From Karalla daura (taxonomy: Eukaryota; Chordata; Actinopteri; Chaetodontiformes; Leiognathidae): a stretch of DNA of 64,000 nucleotides. Where the stretch lies: the NCBI GenBank assembly GCA_029224185.1, contig CM055190.1, positions 19,271,515 to 19,335,514 of the forward strand, written 5' to 3'. How positions within the stretch are numbered: the stretch's first letter is position 1; the number at the start of each line of letters is the position of its first letter. A model generated the notes under the pieces. The model had not been told where the DNA came from and made no database searches. It saw only the letters and a list, made by a program, of their open reading frames with translations. Shown here piece by piece: positions 26,666 to 40,600 of the stretch. Both the position numbers and the translations under genes were made by a program.

Positions 26666-29600
26666 TTTCTCTCTCTCTCCCTCTCTCTATCTGTCTGTCT
26701 GTCTGTCTGTCTTTACGTCTGTCTGTCTGTCTGTCTGTCTGTCTTCTTATCTAACCTATCCACCTACATGACCACTACTATATATACATCCTGAAATGGG
26801 TAAAGCCCCTGACTACAACTGTTCAGTCTTGGAGACCATACTCATGTATTTGATGTATACTTATTTGTCCTCAGGTACGTTTGCACATAGACATAACTCC
26901 TGCTACTTTGAACACTGATCACCTGCAATTTTCACTTTTTCATGAATAACTTGCTGGTCCTCATGGATATCTTTTCTACCTCTGTTAGATGAGTGCATTT
27001 TCTTGCAGGTAAATGCAAACTATTTTGGAGGTGTGGGCAATATGGTTTCCGCCACTCATATTTTACATCACACTCACATTTTATGTCACATACAGACTTG
27101 CCTGTTTTGTAACTTTCATTTCAAAATCTGAAATTTATATGTATGAAGGAGGATGTGATGATGTTTTTGAGCACATTGTTATTCAAGAAAGCTGTGGAAA
27201 AAAAACTGAACTCTGGAAAAATGATTTCTTAGATAAAAAAATCGCTTCTTAACCCTGATTCCCATGCTCTGGCATGACAATAAGAGGAAGTAATCAGTGA
27301 GGAGGAAGCTATTTGCAGGAGTGTGGCAGCAGAGAATCTGTCGCTTTCTTTATACTGGATGACTGCACTACTACGAGAAGATTGTAAAACAGCTGTCAGG
27401 TTGTTATGGGAAACTGCTGTCTGGCATGCATCGTCGTTGTGCATGTTACACAGAAAGAAAAGCAAAAGCTGTGTGTCCTCGCAGTCAGTGTCTGGTACCT
27501 GTGGCGTGTTAACTGGAAGCTGGTCATACAACATTAAGTTTGAGTTCTTTAATAAGTTCAACCTGAGTCTTAATATTTTTCTCATAGTCACGTAAGCATG
27601 TACAGTACATTTCAACAGTTTACATATTTCATCGCACCTGCTATGTTATTCATCCTTCTTTACACTTCAGTGTATTAAGTTAAATCACACTAAAGTGCTT
27701 TTGAGTGATGTAATCAAGAGAAACTCATCAGAATCATCAAACATCCACCTGAGAGGACAATTTGAACACAAGGTGTTACATAGAGTGTGTTTAAAGACAG
27801 ACATGTCTTTATAAGATATTTAGAGGACAGAGTAACGTAGCAGAATGATGTCCTTGCTCTGTGGGGCCAAATTTATCTACAATGTGTTTCTCAGAGGTCC
27901 CTGTCTCCCAGAGAGCTGGAGTATTATTGACCCATGTTGTTAACGTGCCTGCTGGATCTGCGTTGAGGATGTTAGACCTCAGGGATCATTTTGTCTCGCT
28001 CTCTGGATAAAACTAAATATGCTGGAGGCGGGTCTAATGCCTCAGTCTATGCCACTGTCACAGAGAGACTGAGAGAGCTGAATCTGACATTACGCGTGAA
28101 TCATTATATGACAGCATTGCAGCAACTGTACATTTTTATGATTTGTTTGTCGACTGTACACACTTGTCACAACTTATGATCTCTCACTGAATACTCCACA
28201 TTCTGCCCATCGTGCCTTTCAGCTCCGCTTGAGTAGCCTTTTGCATGACTCATACAAATCACCCATTCAGTGACGCGTGACTTGAGGTGAAGACTGCGTC
28301 AGGTTTTTTTTTCCTTTCTGCAAAGTGACCCTGTCATTGGGGACTCTCTTCAGCACCAATTAGTAAATGGCCTATAGTTGCTCAACCAAGATGAAATGAA
28401 ATGCTTGTTAAATCTGGCTACTGAAATGAATCAGTTTCACATGAAAGCCTTTCCCTCCACAGCTTCATATAGAAACCCTTCCTGTTTTCAGAGGCAGATG
28501 TGCCTTTTGCTCAAGTGCAGCTCATTTGGACAATTACTGGTAGTGTAGCTTCTTTTGTAAGATGATATGGGTCAGGACATCCAGAAAGCAGGGCTTTATT
28601 GTACTGTGTACTAAATGCAGGATGCAGTAAACATACTAATGAAAATGTACAAGTCTGCACACAAAAAAGGTCTCCCGCATCCATTTTGCAGGAGAAATGT
28701 ATGTTCCCTCCTACACACGCAGATTGACATGAATATTCTGTCTTTTTCAATTATCCAACCATTCTTTTTTTTTCTTGACCTGCTTTATAGCTTAACAATA
28801 TCACAGGGGTTTGCTGGCATCGATCTCCAGTGCATGTATGGCGAAGGTCAATCGTCTGCCTGTGACTGTCGAAGGAAACAAATATGTCATCGGTAATTCA
28901 TCTCTACTATTACTGCACGGCAGAGAAAGGCTGACAAGCTGCTGCTCACCATATGGTGGTGGATTTATAAGCGTGCATAGAGACTTCCTGCCTCACCCCT
29001 CGAGCTCCATGGTACCCAACTACAGCAGCTGCTTCACTCAGTGACCTCGGCCTGAGACACATCGAGGTAAATGTGTCACTATCACATCTGTTGCACCACT
29101 CATGCTCTCAATGTAAACTACATTTAAAATGTGCAATACTTCAGATTAATGTTGTCTCAACATGAACATCTGTCCACTGATCCATGGATATTTTTATGGA
29201 CTCTTCTCTAATGTAAGTGTCCAGTATCTGTTGTGTATTTGCATAAGACCATTTGTATGGAAATCAAAACAAATTGGCATTGCTTTCAAAACAGGAATTC
29301 AGATACTTCAGATGCAAATAGATTACTTGACCAGATATAGACTGCTGGACAATTTGTCCCCCTCCATCTCCCCCATCATACACACAAACATGGAAAGACG
29401 CACAAAACTGCAAACACACACATATATTCAGACTGAAATCTTTGGGACTCATATGGTGCAGATGGTTTCATACTAGATGGCCCCGGGTGCAGCTTTAGAA
29501 TCTCTAAAAATAAATTGCATATTGTAATGAAGAAAAATAATATTTATGGGCTTACGATGAACACACAACTCAGGCCAATTCTGTACCGCTGCTTCCCAAG

Positions 29601-29854
29601 TCATCCCATATAAAAGTGCATATAAAGAAAACAAACACTAACCTAAACAGCAATAAATATGGTTCCAGAAGTTCATGAAGGGAAAATAAGACATTTGCAG
29701 GCACAACAAATGAATGATTAAAAATGTTGGAAAATACCTTGGAACCTTGGTCTTTGGAAAAGCTTATTTGATGAGCTAATTAAATGAGACTCACTATTAT
29801 CTTAGCTTAGCATTTAGATAAGCACCAAATAGCTAGCATAGCTTGGTTCAACAC

Positions 29855-30045
29855 ACCCCAGACAGGGCACCAGTCCATCACAGGGCACATAAAGACATCA
29901 CTGACCAAAGGGCAATTTAGAGTGTCTAGTTGAAGTCAACATGTTTTTGGAGGGACAAATGGGAGAACACGCTAACTTCACAAAGAAAGACTGTTTGTCC
30001 ATGCAGGATTTGACCTTTGGACCTTCTAGTTGTGAGGCAACAGCT
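29855..30045 (-). repeat. Dispersed repeat copy, reverse orientation
   Basis: Words recognisable from the family are gacagggcaccagtccatca, gggcaatttagagtgtc and ttgtgaggcaacagc. Here no CA tract is present, unlike most copies. Confidence 0.65.
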
Positions 30046-33000
30046 TTTACCGTGTTTCCTGAAATCAAAATCATATCAAATCAAAGGACATGTAGCAGCA
30101 GTTGACCAAAGTGGTCCCAAGCATTCAACAAGATATGGCAATGATGCAAACAGAAAAATTCAACCTCATACGTTAAAGTTGTATTTGATCTTCAATAATA
30201 CAGCTTCCGTTTTTTTCTGTAATGTCTCTTGAAAGCACTAGCCTGGTATGATTGACAGCAACAGTGGTCACAGGGCCAGTGAAACGCAGTGATTATTACT
30301 GGTAATGACATCCATTTCACATGATAAAGTGACTGCTGGTGTAGAGCACCCTGTGATGCCTGGGTGATGAAGTCCCATGCCTCTTACAACATACACAGTC
30401 GATTTGGCCACGGATTGGCTGTTCACGGACCTGTGATTGAATGCCCTGGGTCAATTTTTCTGGTGTCAGAAAATAGAATAAATGTAGCCGCTACGCTAAT
30501 GGTCAAACCTGTCACTGCTGAACGCTCTGCACATGAGAGAGGGCGGACCTTTCAAGCCGAGGTGAAACCTTTCACCGGACTCTGTGGGAGATGACATGTT
30601 GCTCGGGTGGGAATAGAGAAGCGTGAGCGCGGCCCACTGTGTGCAGCAGGGAGTCGCCCGCTGCACTTTGATGCCTGTGTTAGTCATCTCATTGGCCTCT
30701 CACTGATTGTGAGGTTGGTTCAATCAAGCTGTCATTGTACAAGCCTTTCTTTGCACCCTTAATTTGCATACGCGAATATATTACGCTCGGAAGATCAGTC
30801 TTTTATTCTTTGCGGTGATACTTCACATGTAAAACAGAATAAAACATAATTCAGAAATTATTAATGGTCCTGAATGCAATTCGGTTGGGAGAGACTCGTT
30901 TTTGCTTGACTGTTCCAGCACTTTGAACATGTCTGTATCATGCTCTTTCCATGTTTGCTTTGCTTTTGTGTTAAAAGATACACAGTGTCTAAAACATTTT
31001 TAGATCTGAGAGATCCTCCAACCTACAATCTGCACTGCAGCGCACTGACTCACACAATAACTCACTGATTAAGTTGTTAACTGCATATCAGAGATCAGCC
31101 TGGTCAAATGTAACAGTTGAAAATAAACATGTACAGACTTGTAACAAGTCAGTCGACCTCTTAACACCCGACCAAGACTGAAATGCAGACCTAAGAGACG
31201 GAAGCCTCTTGAATAGCATACAGCTTTATAAAATATAAAATACCACATACAACACCAGCATGGTCCCAAGCCAGACAAGTCACTCTGGCATGTTGTCAAC
31301 TCCGTCAAGCACTTAAGTGCTCTTGTTTCAGCTGTTTAGTCAATGTTATGAAATGGTTGCAGTTGGAAAGAGGCAGCAAAACCTTTATGACTCTCTCACA
31401 CACTTGGCTAAGAATGTCTGACAATTGAGGTAAATGTAGATCATAATGTCCTGCTTGATCAGCCAGAATAAGTGTCGATGGCTTTGGGTTTGGGAGCCTA
31501 TACAGGAGATAAATTGGATTAAAGTTTATTTTCAGGAATAACATTTAGATTAATAACCTCTTCTTCAAGGGAGACCCGGCCTGACCTGGCAACAGTAAGT
31601 GCAAAACAGTTACAAAATGTCATGGCTAAAACACTAAAGATGAACAAATTAAAATAATTAATTCTACAGCAAATCATGATCAACAAGTACATGCAGTGGA
31701 ATCTGCCTCAACCACTCTCAGCTTCGATTTAAAAGTGCTCAATAAAATAAACTGTGACAGTTTCCAGACATTTTGCGGCATATGTCATTGCAAACGGTGC
31801 AAAGTTAATAAAAGCCTTTTACCCAGTATTTGTGGCATGATAACATGTACGAACAAGTTTAAAGGTACGCCAAAGGCGCTTGTGGCACCCTGAGATATGG
31901 CAGTCAAGTGGCGCTCAAAACTCATTAAAAAACTCATCCTGCCTCACCTCATCTGAGACTGAGAGCTGTTTCGCCTCCAGGCTGAGTTTCCTTGCTACAA
32001 CAGGAGGTGCGTTATGGTATGGACAGAGGAAATGACCACAGAGAAAAACCAGTGACTACACAGTCGTAGCAATGGCTGGAAATGCTTAAAAGTGGCTTCA
32101 CTCTGAAACATTGTGTCTCATTTCAGCTGCGTGAAAGTGAGTATGTTTCCTCATGTGAACCAAAAAGTAAAGGGTGAGTCTCTCTCATCGTAATGAGCTT
32201 ATTTATGACACGTTGTATGTTATGCAAGAGAAGAAATATCAGTGTCACTCAGTGCATTTGACTTCTCATAGATATATACAAATTCCCACAGGCAAAAAGG
32301 CTGTCAGGAGGAGATGATGCTCATCTTAACATCAATATCCAAAAGAAATAACACATGTGCGAGGAGGCAAACTGCAGGCGGATAAACTCAGCTTCGGCTG
32401 GACATGAGCGTCATTATTCATAAAGGTCAAAGGTAAACACAATATTCAGTAGATTATTGGTAGACATAGTAAAATTATACTTTCACGTTGTCGTTTTAAA
32501 CAACCCTCTTGAGGACACATTTGCTTTTCTTTCCTCTAACGAGCAGCTCGTCATCTACACTTGGTTCTCCAAAGCTCAAAAACACGATTGATGGAAAAAC
32601 TGAAAAAAATCGGCTGTGTTTTGACATGACCCTTTGCTCTAGGGGCTGGTGACAAGTGAAGCCAGAGGACGGAGGTGAGTAATCACGATATGTTTTCGGT
32701 CAGTGTGTTCCCTTCCGTCCTGGCCCGTGAGTTCAGCGTCACATTAGCATCTCCTCTATACTGGAACCAGGGAAATTAATCCATGGCACTAAATCAAAAG
32801 TGCATCCTGCCTCAGCCCTTCAAGGACAGTGCTTGAAAGAGGACCAAATGCTGCTTTATCACTACAGTCCTGATGCAGACCTACAATCACAGTCGATGTC
32901 ATAAACATAAGACTGATATTAAATCTATGAAAAGCACAATTATAGTACCTACAGGAGTATGTGTAACGCTACTTAGCTAATTTGCTAATGATGGGCCTGT

Positions 33001-33984
33001 TCTCTATTTCACCGCAAGCTGGATCAAAGCGTGCTTGGCTGTTAGCAACTAACATCAAAGAAGGTCCAAAGTGGTGGTAGCTGTATCTCACATGCTGTGA
33101 TAGTGATGGTGAGTGTATAATCAGGCCATTAGTGCAGCCTGATTAACAAATTAGACTGCCTTGTGTGCCTAAATAGCATTTATTAACAAAATTGCCTTGT
33201 GTCGTGCTAAGCGTGGAAGTCTTTCTTTTCCACAGGAATCAGAGACCGCAAACTGATCATTATCCACCCAGCATTCCAACAGCTGTGAATGAGCTGATTA
33301 TTGGGCTCTGGGCTTTGTTTCCTGATTATATATTTAAAGTGTACACCTGTATCTGCAAAGAAACCAAAACCAAATGCCAGCCATATTGGGTTTTTTGTCT
33401 TTTTTTTGTCTTTTTTTGGATCATATATACAAGCAAGAATTAATGGAAAGACAGACTCCATGTGGCACATTTGTAGAATAAATGAGGGTAAATGGGTAAA
33501 TGTCAGAAAATGTATGGAAAAAGGAAGAGAGAGCGGAATGATAATAAATACATATAAATCGATGATTTGGCAGGTCTAGCTTATTCACTGGAGATCTGAT
33601 GTATGGGAGTGACTGAACAAAGCTGTAGAGTCTTTTAACCTTGACTAGAAGTGACTCACGTTGACGTTTCAACCTGCAACTCCTTAACAGAGACCTCAAC
33701 ACCAAGAACTAACTTTAATGAAAAACACACTGAGCCAAGCAATGTTTACAGTTAATAAAATGTGGCCAGTCAGAGCAAACAAAGTCATACTGCACTTATA
33801 AGTTATTAGTCACACTGCAGGAGTCGATAAGTGGGGAAATACACATGGGGCATTGGTTAAGAGAAGTTGAATTGTTTGCATGAAAGAAGGACGGACACTT
33901 TCAATAGAATTGCAATGTACAGTATGTGTTGTGTCTCACATGCGAGCAAACATCAGAGTAGTTGGGAGATGGAACAACGCACAT

Positions 33985-34040
<56 letters not shown>
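33985..34040. repeat. (CA)n microsatellite
   Basis: About 28 CA units in the intergenic region. Confidence 0.9.
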
Positions 34041-34045
<5 letters not shown>

Positions 34046-35869
34046 CTGCATCTTCAGGGCAAATAAACAATTACTCATCCAAATGCGATGACAATGTAGC
34101 GTCTAAACACAACAAGGAAATGTAGGATGAGATTGTTTGGAGGTGGACAGATCAAAGTGTTTCAGACAACTAAAAGCACTATGGTAATTTATTTTCTGTA
34201 CAGATGTGGTGAATGGTTTTAATTGCTGCTGAGATTTGCAATTGCAAGGGGAAAAAGAGGCAAGAGACAGTATTGATGATTTTAGGGAATTTATGATTCA
34301 TCAGAGTGAAAAGGAAAACCACCACATTAATTTGCTCAGCTGTAAATGGTCTGGACGGTCTGTCTTTGTCTCACTTGTCTCACATGACTTTGCCATGTAT
34401 TGGACCTTTGGTTATGTAATTAGGGCATGATGGTGGCTGCCTTGCCTTTTGAGTTTTTCTGTCGCTAGAATGGATAAGAAGGAGGAATGTGCTGTGTGAA
34501 GCTGAGGGCGCTTTAATTAATCCCTGTCACCTCTCCCCCTTTCTTTGACCTGGGTCTAAACTTTAAGCTAGACATTACCATGGAAACAAAGCCAGCGGTT
34601 ACATTCACTCTGTGTAACGATCGGTTACAGCTATATGACAAAAGCATCGAACTAGATCATTCTCAAACCTTGAATTATATGATTTGTGTCCAAAGTGAAT
34701 GATGATAACGTGCTTTACATGATGAGGAAAGTTACACCAGTCTCCAGTCTCCAATATCGACAATACAAATATTCAAGGTTGATATTAGTGATATTAGTTA
34801 TTGATTCTAATTGTAGCATTGGTATACTATTGGTATATTAAGGTCTGCTTTAACACTGATTCCTTTCATGTTTATCTGGCAACCACATGGAGGATTTATT
34901 CTGACTGGCTACCTTGCCTGCCTCCCACATGAGCAGTTACTGTTAGGTTACTAATTAATGTAGTTCAGCACTTTCTTTTCCCCAAACTAAGTGGTGACTG
35001 GAGCAATACAGCTATCTATGACGCATGTACACATCCATCCTTATATGGAGGGTAGACACATTGCCATTTCACTAAAAGCTTCACAAAACTGTTGCCTCAT
35101 AGACTTACAGTAACTGCGCTGTGTATCTGAATGGAGGTGACTACATGCAAATCATTTTGGAAGTTATTTAATTAGTTTGCATCACAATCATACTTTTGAT
35201 CATATTCTGTCTTCTCATATTGCCAATTGCCTACCACCCCCCCCCCCCCAATATTTAATATTATCCAATATCTTATATCATCCAATATCTGAAATGTATA
35301 TATCAATGAGAAAACATGATGATGTTTTTGGATCTGCCATTGTCATTTAGGTGTTTCCCTTTAATCAGTTGAATGTATTGTGCTGGTTATCAGATTTCAT
35401 TGCGTTTGTACCATTTTGGACAGTCACGTCCCTGCACAAAGCTTATTGCTCCTAACTACCTATCCAACATGGAGATGGAATCATCTATGAAGAAGAATCC
35501 AGCCAACCAGAGCAAATGTGAATAACTGTGAAGGGGTCCAGCTCTGTGTAATCTGCACAACAATCCTCAAATCCGGCTGGATCAGACCTGGATCTTCTGG
35601 TTATTTGTGATGTTTGTTTTTTTTTCAAGCAGCTGACTCTTCACTCATGATTCACGTCTTACATAATGTCCATGCTCGGACTGACGAATTTCACGCGGCA
35701 CCATCACCACAAAACTGTGATTATTTAATTAACATTTTCTCCATTGTGGTTCCCTCAGCCCCTTAAAATTAATCAAGAACTTCGTTATTGCCCCGTGGTG
35801 GCGATCACTCATCGGTGAGTCACTCTCAAATTTGTTTCTTTTCTCACAAATAATCCGGACTGGGAGGTC

Positions 35870-36168
35870 AGACCGCACCCCTGAGGGAGGTGATGATGAG
35901 CGGCTCCGATGGGAGTCTGTTTGGATGAAGGTGGAGCGCGCAGAGCGCACAGAGCGCAAAGAGCGCGCGGGAGCTGCACATCTGGAGGAGGAACCAGCAG
36001 AGCCGTAGACTTGTGAAACTTACAGCTGCTCGTCCGAGGAAAACACACAGACACACACACACACACACACCAGAAACGAAGCTTCAGCCCTGCTACGATT
36101 TTCCAGCTTTTGAGGATCCCAGATGTGCGTCAAGGGAGAAACCCACATCTGCATCCACTGCGTGTGAA
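35870..36168 (+). other. Candidate 5' non-coding exon of the GnRH receptor gene
   Basis: A GC-rich block with four spaced copies of AGCGC (35935-35970) ends at a strong donor, gaat|gtaagt, after 36168. The receptor's ATG exon starts at a plausible acceptor (cgctaccag, 37551-37560), so a spliced leader exon is expected upstream. No start site or ORF supports it directly. Confidence 0.3.
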
Positions 36169-36651
36169 TGTAAGTTTGCTCTGCACGTACGGGGATTATT
36201 ATTTCCCTCGTCTTCCTGAACCTTTTTGGATTAATAATGGTGTCAGAGAGCGTTTTGACTGATTATCTGAAATCAGATTTTGGGATTATGAATATGCTTA
36301 TTTTTTCTGTATATCTGTACATTTTTATGGAAATGCTCTATATGCATGAGTGCAAGTGCATGCCTGATTTCTTAGTTACGTTAAAATGTGTGTGTGTGTG
36401 TGTGTGTATGAAAATTGCTCTTCCTTGCCTCTTCCTTCTCCTCATCCCTCTTTTATTGCTATCTCCTAGGGTTTAAACTGTGCACTTGAAGTGGTACTTC
36501 CACCCCTGCACTCTCATCCTTTCTCAGTCTGAAGATATATAGAGCAGGATTTATTCTCACATCCAGGTGTGAGATTAAATACCCTATACAGCATAATATA
36601 CCCCTGAAATCACTGAATGTGAATTTAGTTCTGTGCTTATTGGTGTGCAGC

Positions 36652-36732
<81 letters not shown>

Positions 36733-36961
36733 GTGTGTGTGTGTGTGTTCACAAGCTCAGTGTAGTGAGTCTGTGTCTGTGTGCCATGTGTGTAATGTAG
36801 TGATGCAGCTATGTGCTTTTGAGCAGGTGCTCACTCAACAACTGATAACACATCCTTCCATCCACTCATCCATCCACCCATCTGTCCATTATCTTACCTG
36901 CTTTGTACTCAATGGTGTCGCAAGGGTCTGCTGGTGCCTGCCACCAGCGTGCGTGCGTGCG

Positions 36962-36993
<32 letters not shown>

Positions 36994-37560
36994 GATTAGC
37001 CCATTTAGTCAACTGAAACATGTATGTTTTTGCATTGTGGAAGGAAACCAAAGTACCTATAGAAAACGCAGACACTGAAGTACGACATTCAATTGAACCA
37101 GCAGAAATCTGTCGGCATGTTGCTTCTGTTTGCATCTTCATCACTAGCATATAGAGCAAGAATGTTTTTTTAATTGATTTTGGTTTTTCCTTAATTAATT
37201 AATATGTCATTTTCCCATACTGGAATTCTGAACAGAGCAATTGTAGAAAAACCGGCCTGGTGATAAAGTTTTTATATCAAATTAGCTAAATGTACTGCAC
37301 CCATCATTTCCATGTTCCTTGTGAGCGTCCTCCTTCTGCCTCATTGACTTGCAAGATGAAGGACGCCTTTGTGTACAGTGTGTGTATTACTTCCTCTTGA
37401 TGAGCCGCTCTATTATTCATTCACAGGATGTTTGTTTCCCGCTACACAGATGTGTGTGGGTCCGCGCCCACTTTGTGACCTGTGACTCATCCGTCTTATA
37501 TCTTGATGATTTCTCCTTCTCGTTCATCTTTCTTCCTCTTCCACTCCTCCCTCGCTACCA
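36169..37560 (+). other. Putative intron upstream of the GnRH receptor ATG exon
   Basis: It contains a long (GT)n tract at 36653-36747 and a reverse-orientation dispersed-repeat copy at about 36845-37080 with an internal GTGC/CA tract. Nothing coding is recognised. Confidence 0.4.
36653..36747. repeat. (GT)n microsatellite
   Basis: About 47 units with a single interruption (GC at about 36727). Confidence 0.95.
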
Positions 37561-37572
37561 GTGCGGATCTTC

Positions 37573-37614
37573 ATGGTGGATGAGCAGAATGTTTCTCCCT
37601 CCGTCGGAAAATGA
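37573..37614 (+). promoter_or_regulatory. uORF overlapping the GnRH receptor start codon
   Basis: An ATG at 37573 opens a 13-codon reading frame whose TGA (37612-37614) overlaps the receptor's ATG (37611-37613) in the sequence ATGA. A second upstream ATG at 37580 opens another frame that runs past the start to 37630. Both lie within the proposed first coding exon, so they would be in the mRNA if splicing uses the acceptor at 37560. Confidence 0.55.
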
Positions 37615-40600
37615 ACGCCACTCTGCGTGACTCTGCCGTGGCCATGTACCACCTGACGTCGGGCCAGCAGCTCAACTCCAGCTGCAACTGCTCCTCTCCT
37701 GCGCCCGGCACCCTGCAGCTGCCCACCTTCACGGCCGCGGCCAAAGCCCGGGTGGTCATCACATGCATCCTGTGCGGCATCTCGGCCTTCTGCAACCTGG
37801 CCGTGCTGTGGGCGGCGCACAGCGACGGGAAACGCAAATCCCACGTCAGGGTGTTGATCATCAACCTGACGGTGGCCGATCTGCTGGTGACCTTTATCGT
37901 GATGCCCGTGGACGCCGTGTGGAACATCACACTCCAGTGGCTGGCTGGAGACTTCGCCTGCAGGCTGCTGATGTTCCTCAAGCTGCAGGCCATGTACTCC
38001 TGCGCCTTCGTCACGGTGGTGATCAGCCTGGACCGGCAGTCGGCCATCCTCAACCCTCTGGCCATCAACGAGGCCAGGAAGAGGAACAGGGTGATGCTGA
38101 CAGTGGCGTGGGGCATGAGCATCCTGCTGTCAGTCCCACAGGTGAGGTGGATGTGTAAATATCACTACGTCCTGCTCAGCGCGGCTCTGAACCTCATTAA
38201 TTTAAATGGAATCGATCTGCTGGACACGTCTGGTGTGCACAGATGCCAAGTATGGTTGTGACCTGCCTATCAGTTGATTACACCATTTTCTAATGAGGTT
38301 TAAAGAGTTTTGTGCTTAAAAGGGTGTGTGATCCTCCATGACACCAAGTAAACGGTGTTGTAGTTTATATCCTATTTCATAGTCCATTATTCAGCATGCA
38401 CACGTTTATTTTTTACCTTTGGTTAAATGCCAAACTACATTTCATTGCCTAATTCCCTGTATTCTGTGCAGTGACAGTCACATTGAATCATATCGAATCT
38501 TATTTTTCTTGAGTGATTAGAGTTCAGCCATGTCCTCCCATGCCATCAGAGAATATTAAAACCATGTAATTTATGTAAATATACTCTGATCTATCAACAT
38601 GCGGTTTCTCAGATATCCTTTCCACAGTAATGGCACATGAAAAACTGTGATGTATTTGTATTCAATGTAGGACTATCCTTAAGGGATGATGAGCAGTGAA
38701 GGAGCTGTGGGGGGCACAGGATAAGGAGCAACAATTATCTGTTTAATTAAGAAATCATTTTATCCTTATCCCTGCGTAGCTTTACTCAGACATCTTAACA
38801 AAGACTTCAAACGACCTTCAACAATACTGCGGTCTGAAGTACCTGAAGTGTGAGGCTTATTACAAGCAATTACATGCAGTCAGTAGGTTGATGGTTTCAA
38901 GTGTTAGTTTATCCCAAGTCATTGTAAAACACTGACATTACTACAGCTTTTACATTTCTTACAATGACCACGATGTTTTATGATACAAGATATCTATTTA
39001 TTTAAAATGTGACCACACATGGACTGCATAGACCTGACATTGAATGTTCATTCCCCCTCTCAGTTCTTCTTGTTCCACAACGTGACCATCGTCCACCCCG
39101 AGACCTTCACTCAGTGCACCACACGTGGAAGCTTCGTCACCCGCTGGCACGAAACATCCTACAACATGTTCACGTTCTCCTGCCTGTTCCTGTTGCCGCT
39201 GGTCATCATGATCACCTGCTACACCAGGATCTTCTTTGAGATCTCCAAACGACTGAAAAAGGACAACTGTAAGTTCATGGGAAGCCGATTTATGGCAGGG
39301 ATTGAAGCTTATGTAACTGATGGTCGGACGCCAGGAGGGATACGTGACTTTTTAGTGGCTGAAAAGTAGAAAAGTCCAACCATTTTCTTATGGTTTACCA
39401 TATTCACTCCCATTCACACGCTGGTATCAGAGGCTGCTCGGTATGTTCTGACCTGCTCTCCCACACTGATGAGACAGCACTGAGGGCAGTTTCGGGGTTC
39501 AGTGTCTTGCCCACCCACACCTCAAAACGTAGGCTGCAGGTGTCTGCAACTGAACCACCAAACTTTAGATGGACAACTTTGACTGCCTGGACAAGAATAT
39601 AAAAGTCCACATAAAAACATTGTTTTGATTTCAGAGATGGTTACAGTCAATCACCAATCACCAGATGAAATTTTCTTAACCACTATTGTTGGAAATCTCT
39701 CTTAACAGACATTTGCATATACATCCAGAATTTGAAGGGACAGGTGTGGAAACTTGTGCAAGAAAATCTTTGGCTTTGGCTGCGTGCCATTCAATAGCCT
39801 GAATGGAGAGCAAAAGGGCAAAATGCACAGGTGGTACTTCCACAGAGCCAAAATTGTTGTTTGAAAGAATCTGAAACTGTGAATCAGTTCAGCACAATAA
39901 TTGTAATTTGCACGTCCTCGACCAAGCCCTAAAACACTGAACACTGTCTCTTGAGGCTAAGTAGTCACAGCTGATGGGGTTCTGAATACCACCATGGTGA
40001 CCTCAAATTGCAAACCCAGTCTCAACGTCTCCGTCCAATTCTGTGAGCAGGACCCTCAGAGTCTGAATCATTTGAGACTGGACCCAATGAATCCAGAATC
40101 ATTTGCATTGTTGGTAACTAAAAGTTTAGTTTTGTCAATTTTATAAGCCATCCTTTCAGACATATGCAAATTAGGTCTCCTTATCTTGAGAAATAGAGAA
40201 TTACTATCTTGTTTATTAAAACTGAATGCAGAGGAGCACTGCTAGTGTGACATTCAATGAATATTAAATAATGTTTGCGTCTATGAAAGGCTTTCAAGCT
40301 GCCCCTTTGTATTGTTTCTGATGTCTGTTGTCAGTGTTGTGGCGTACTGGAAGACATGTAACAGAACTATGTATTTAGAATACAAAGTAAGATACGCCAT
40401 AGTCTAATACACTATTCTAGTATGCTATTTTATTTACTCTTTGCAAGTCTCTGGATGGTACAGTCAGCAATGACGGTTTCTGGTAAAATGGTGTTGTGGT
40501 GACCGAGCAAAAATGAGGGTGTATCAGTGGGATTTACAATGGTGTTAAGTGTAGGACAATGTTGTGTCAAGGATTTCTATGTGTTATCCATCTTGCAGAA

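Noticed and set aside
38142..38261. Read-through of receptor exon 1 into a truncated protein ending at 38261
   Set aside because: The gtgagg donor after CCACAG and the in-phase exon at 39064 restore the conserved second extracellular loop and TM5.
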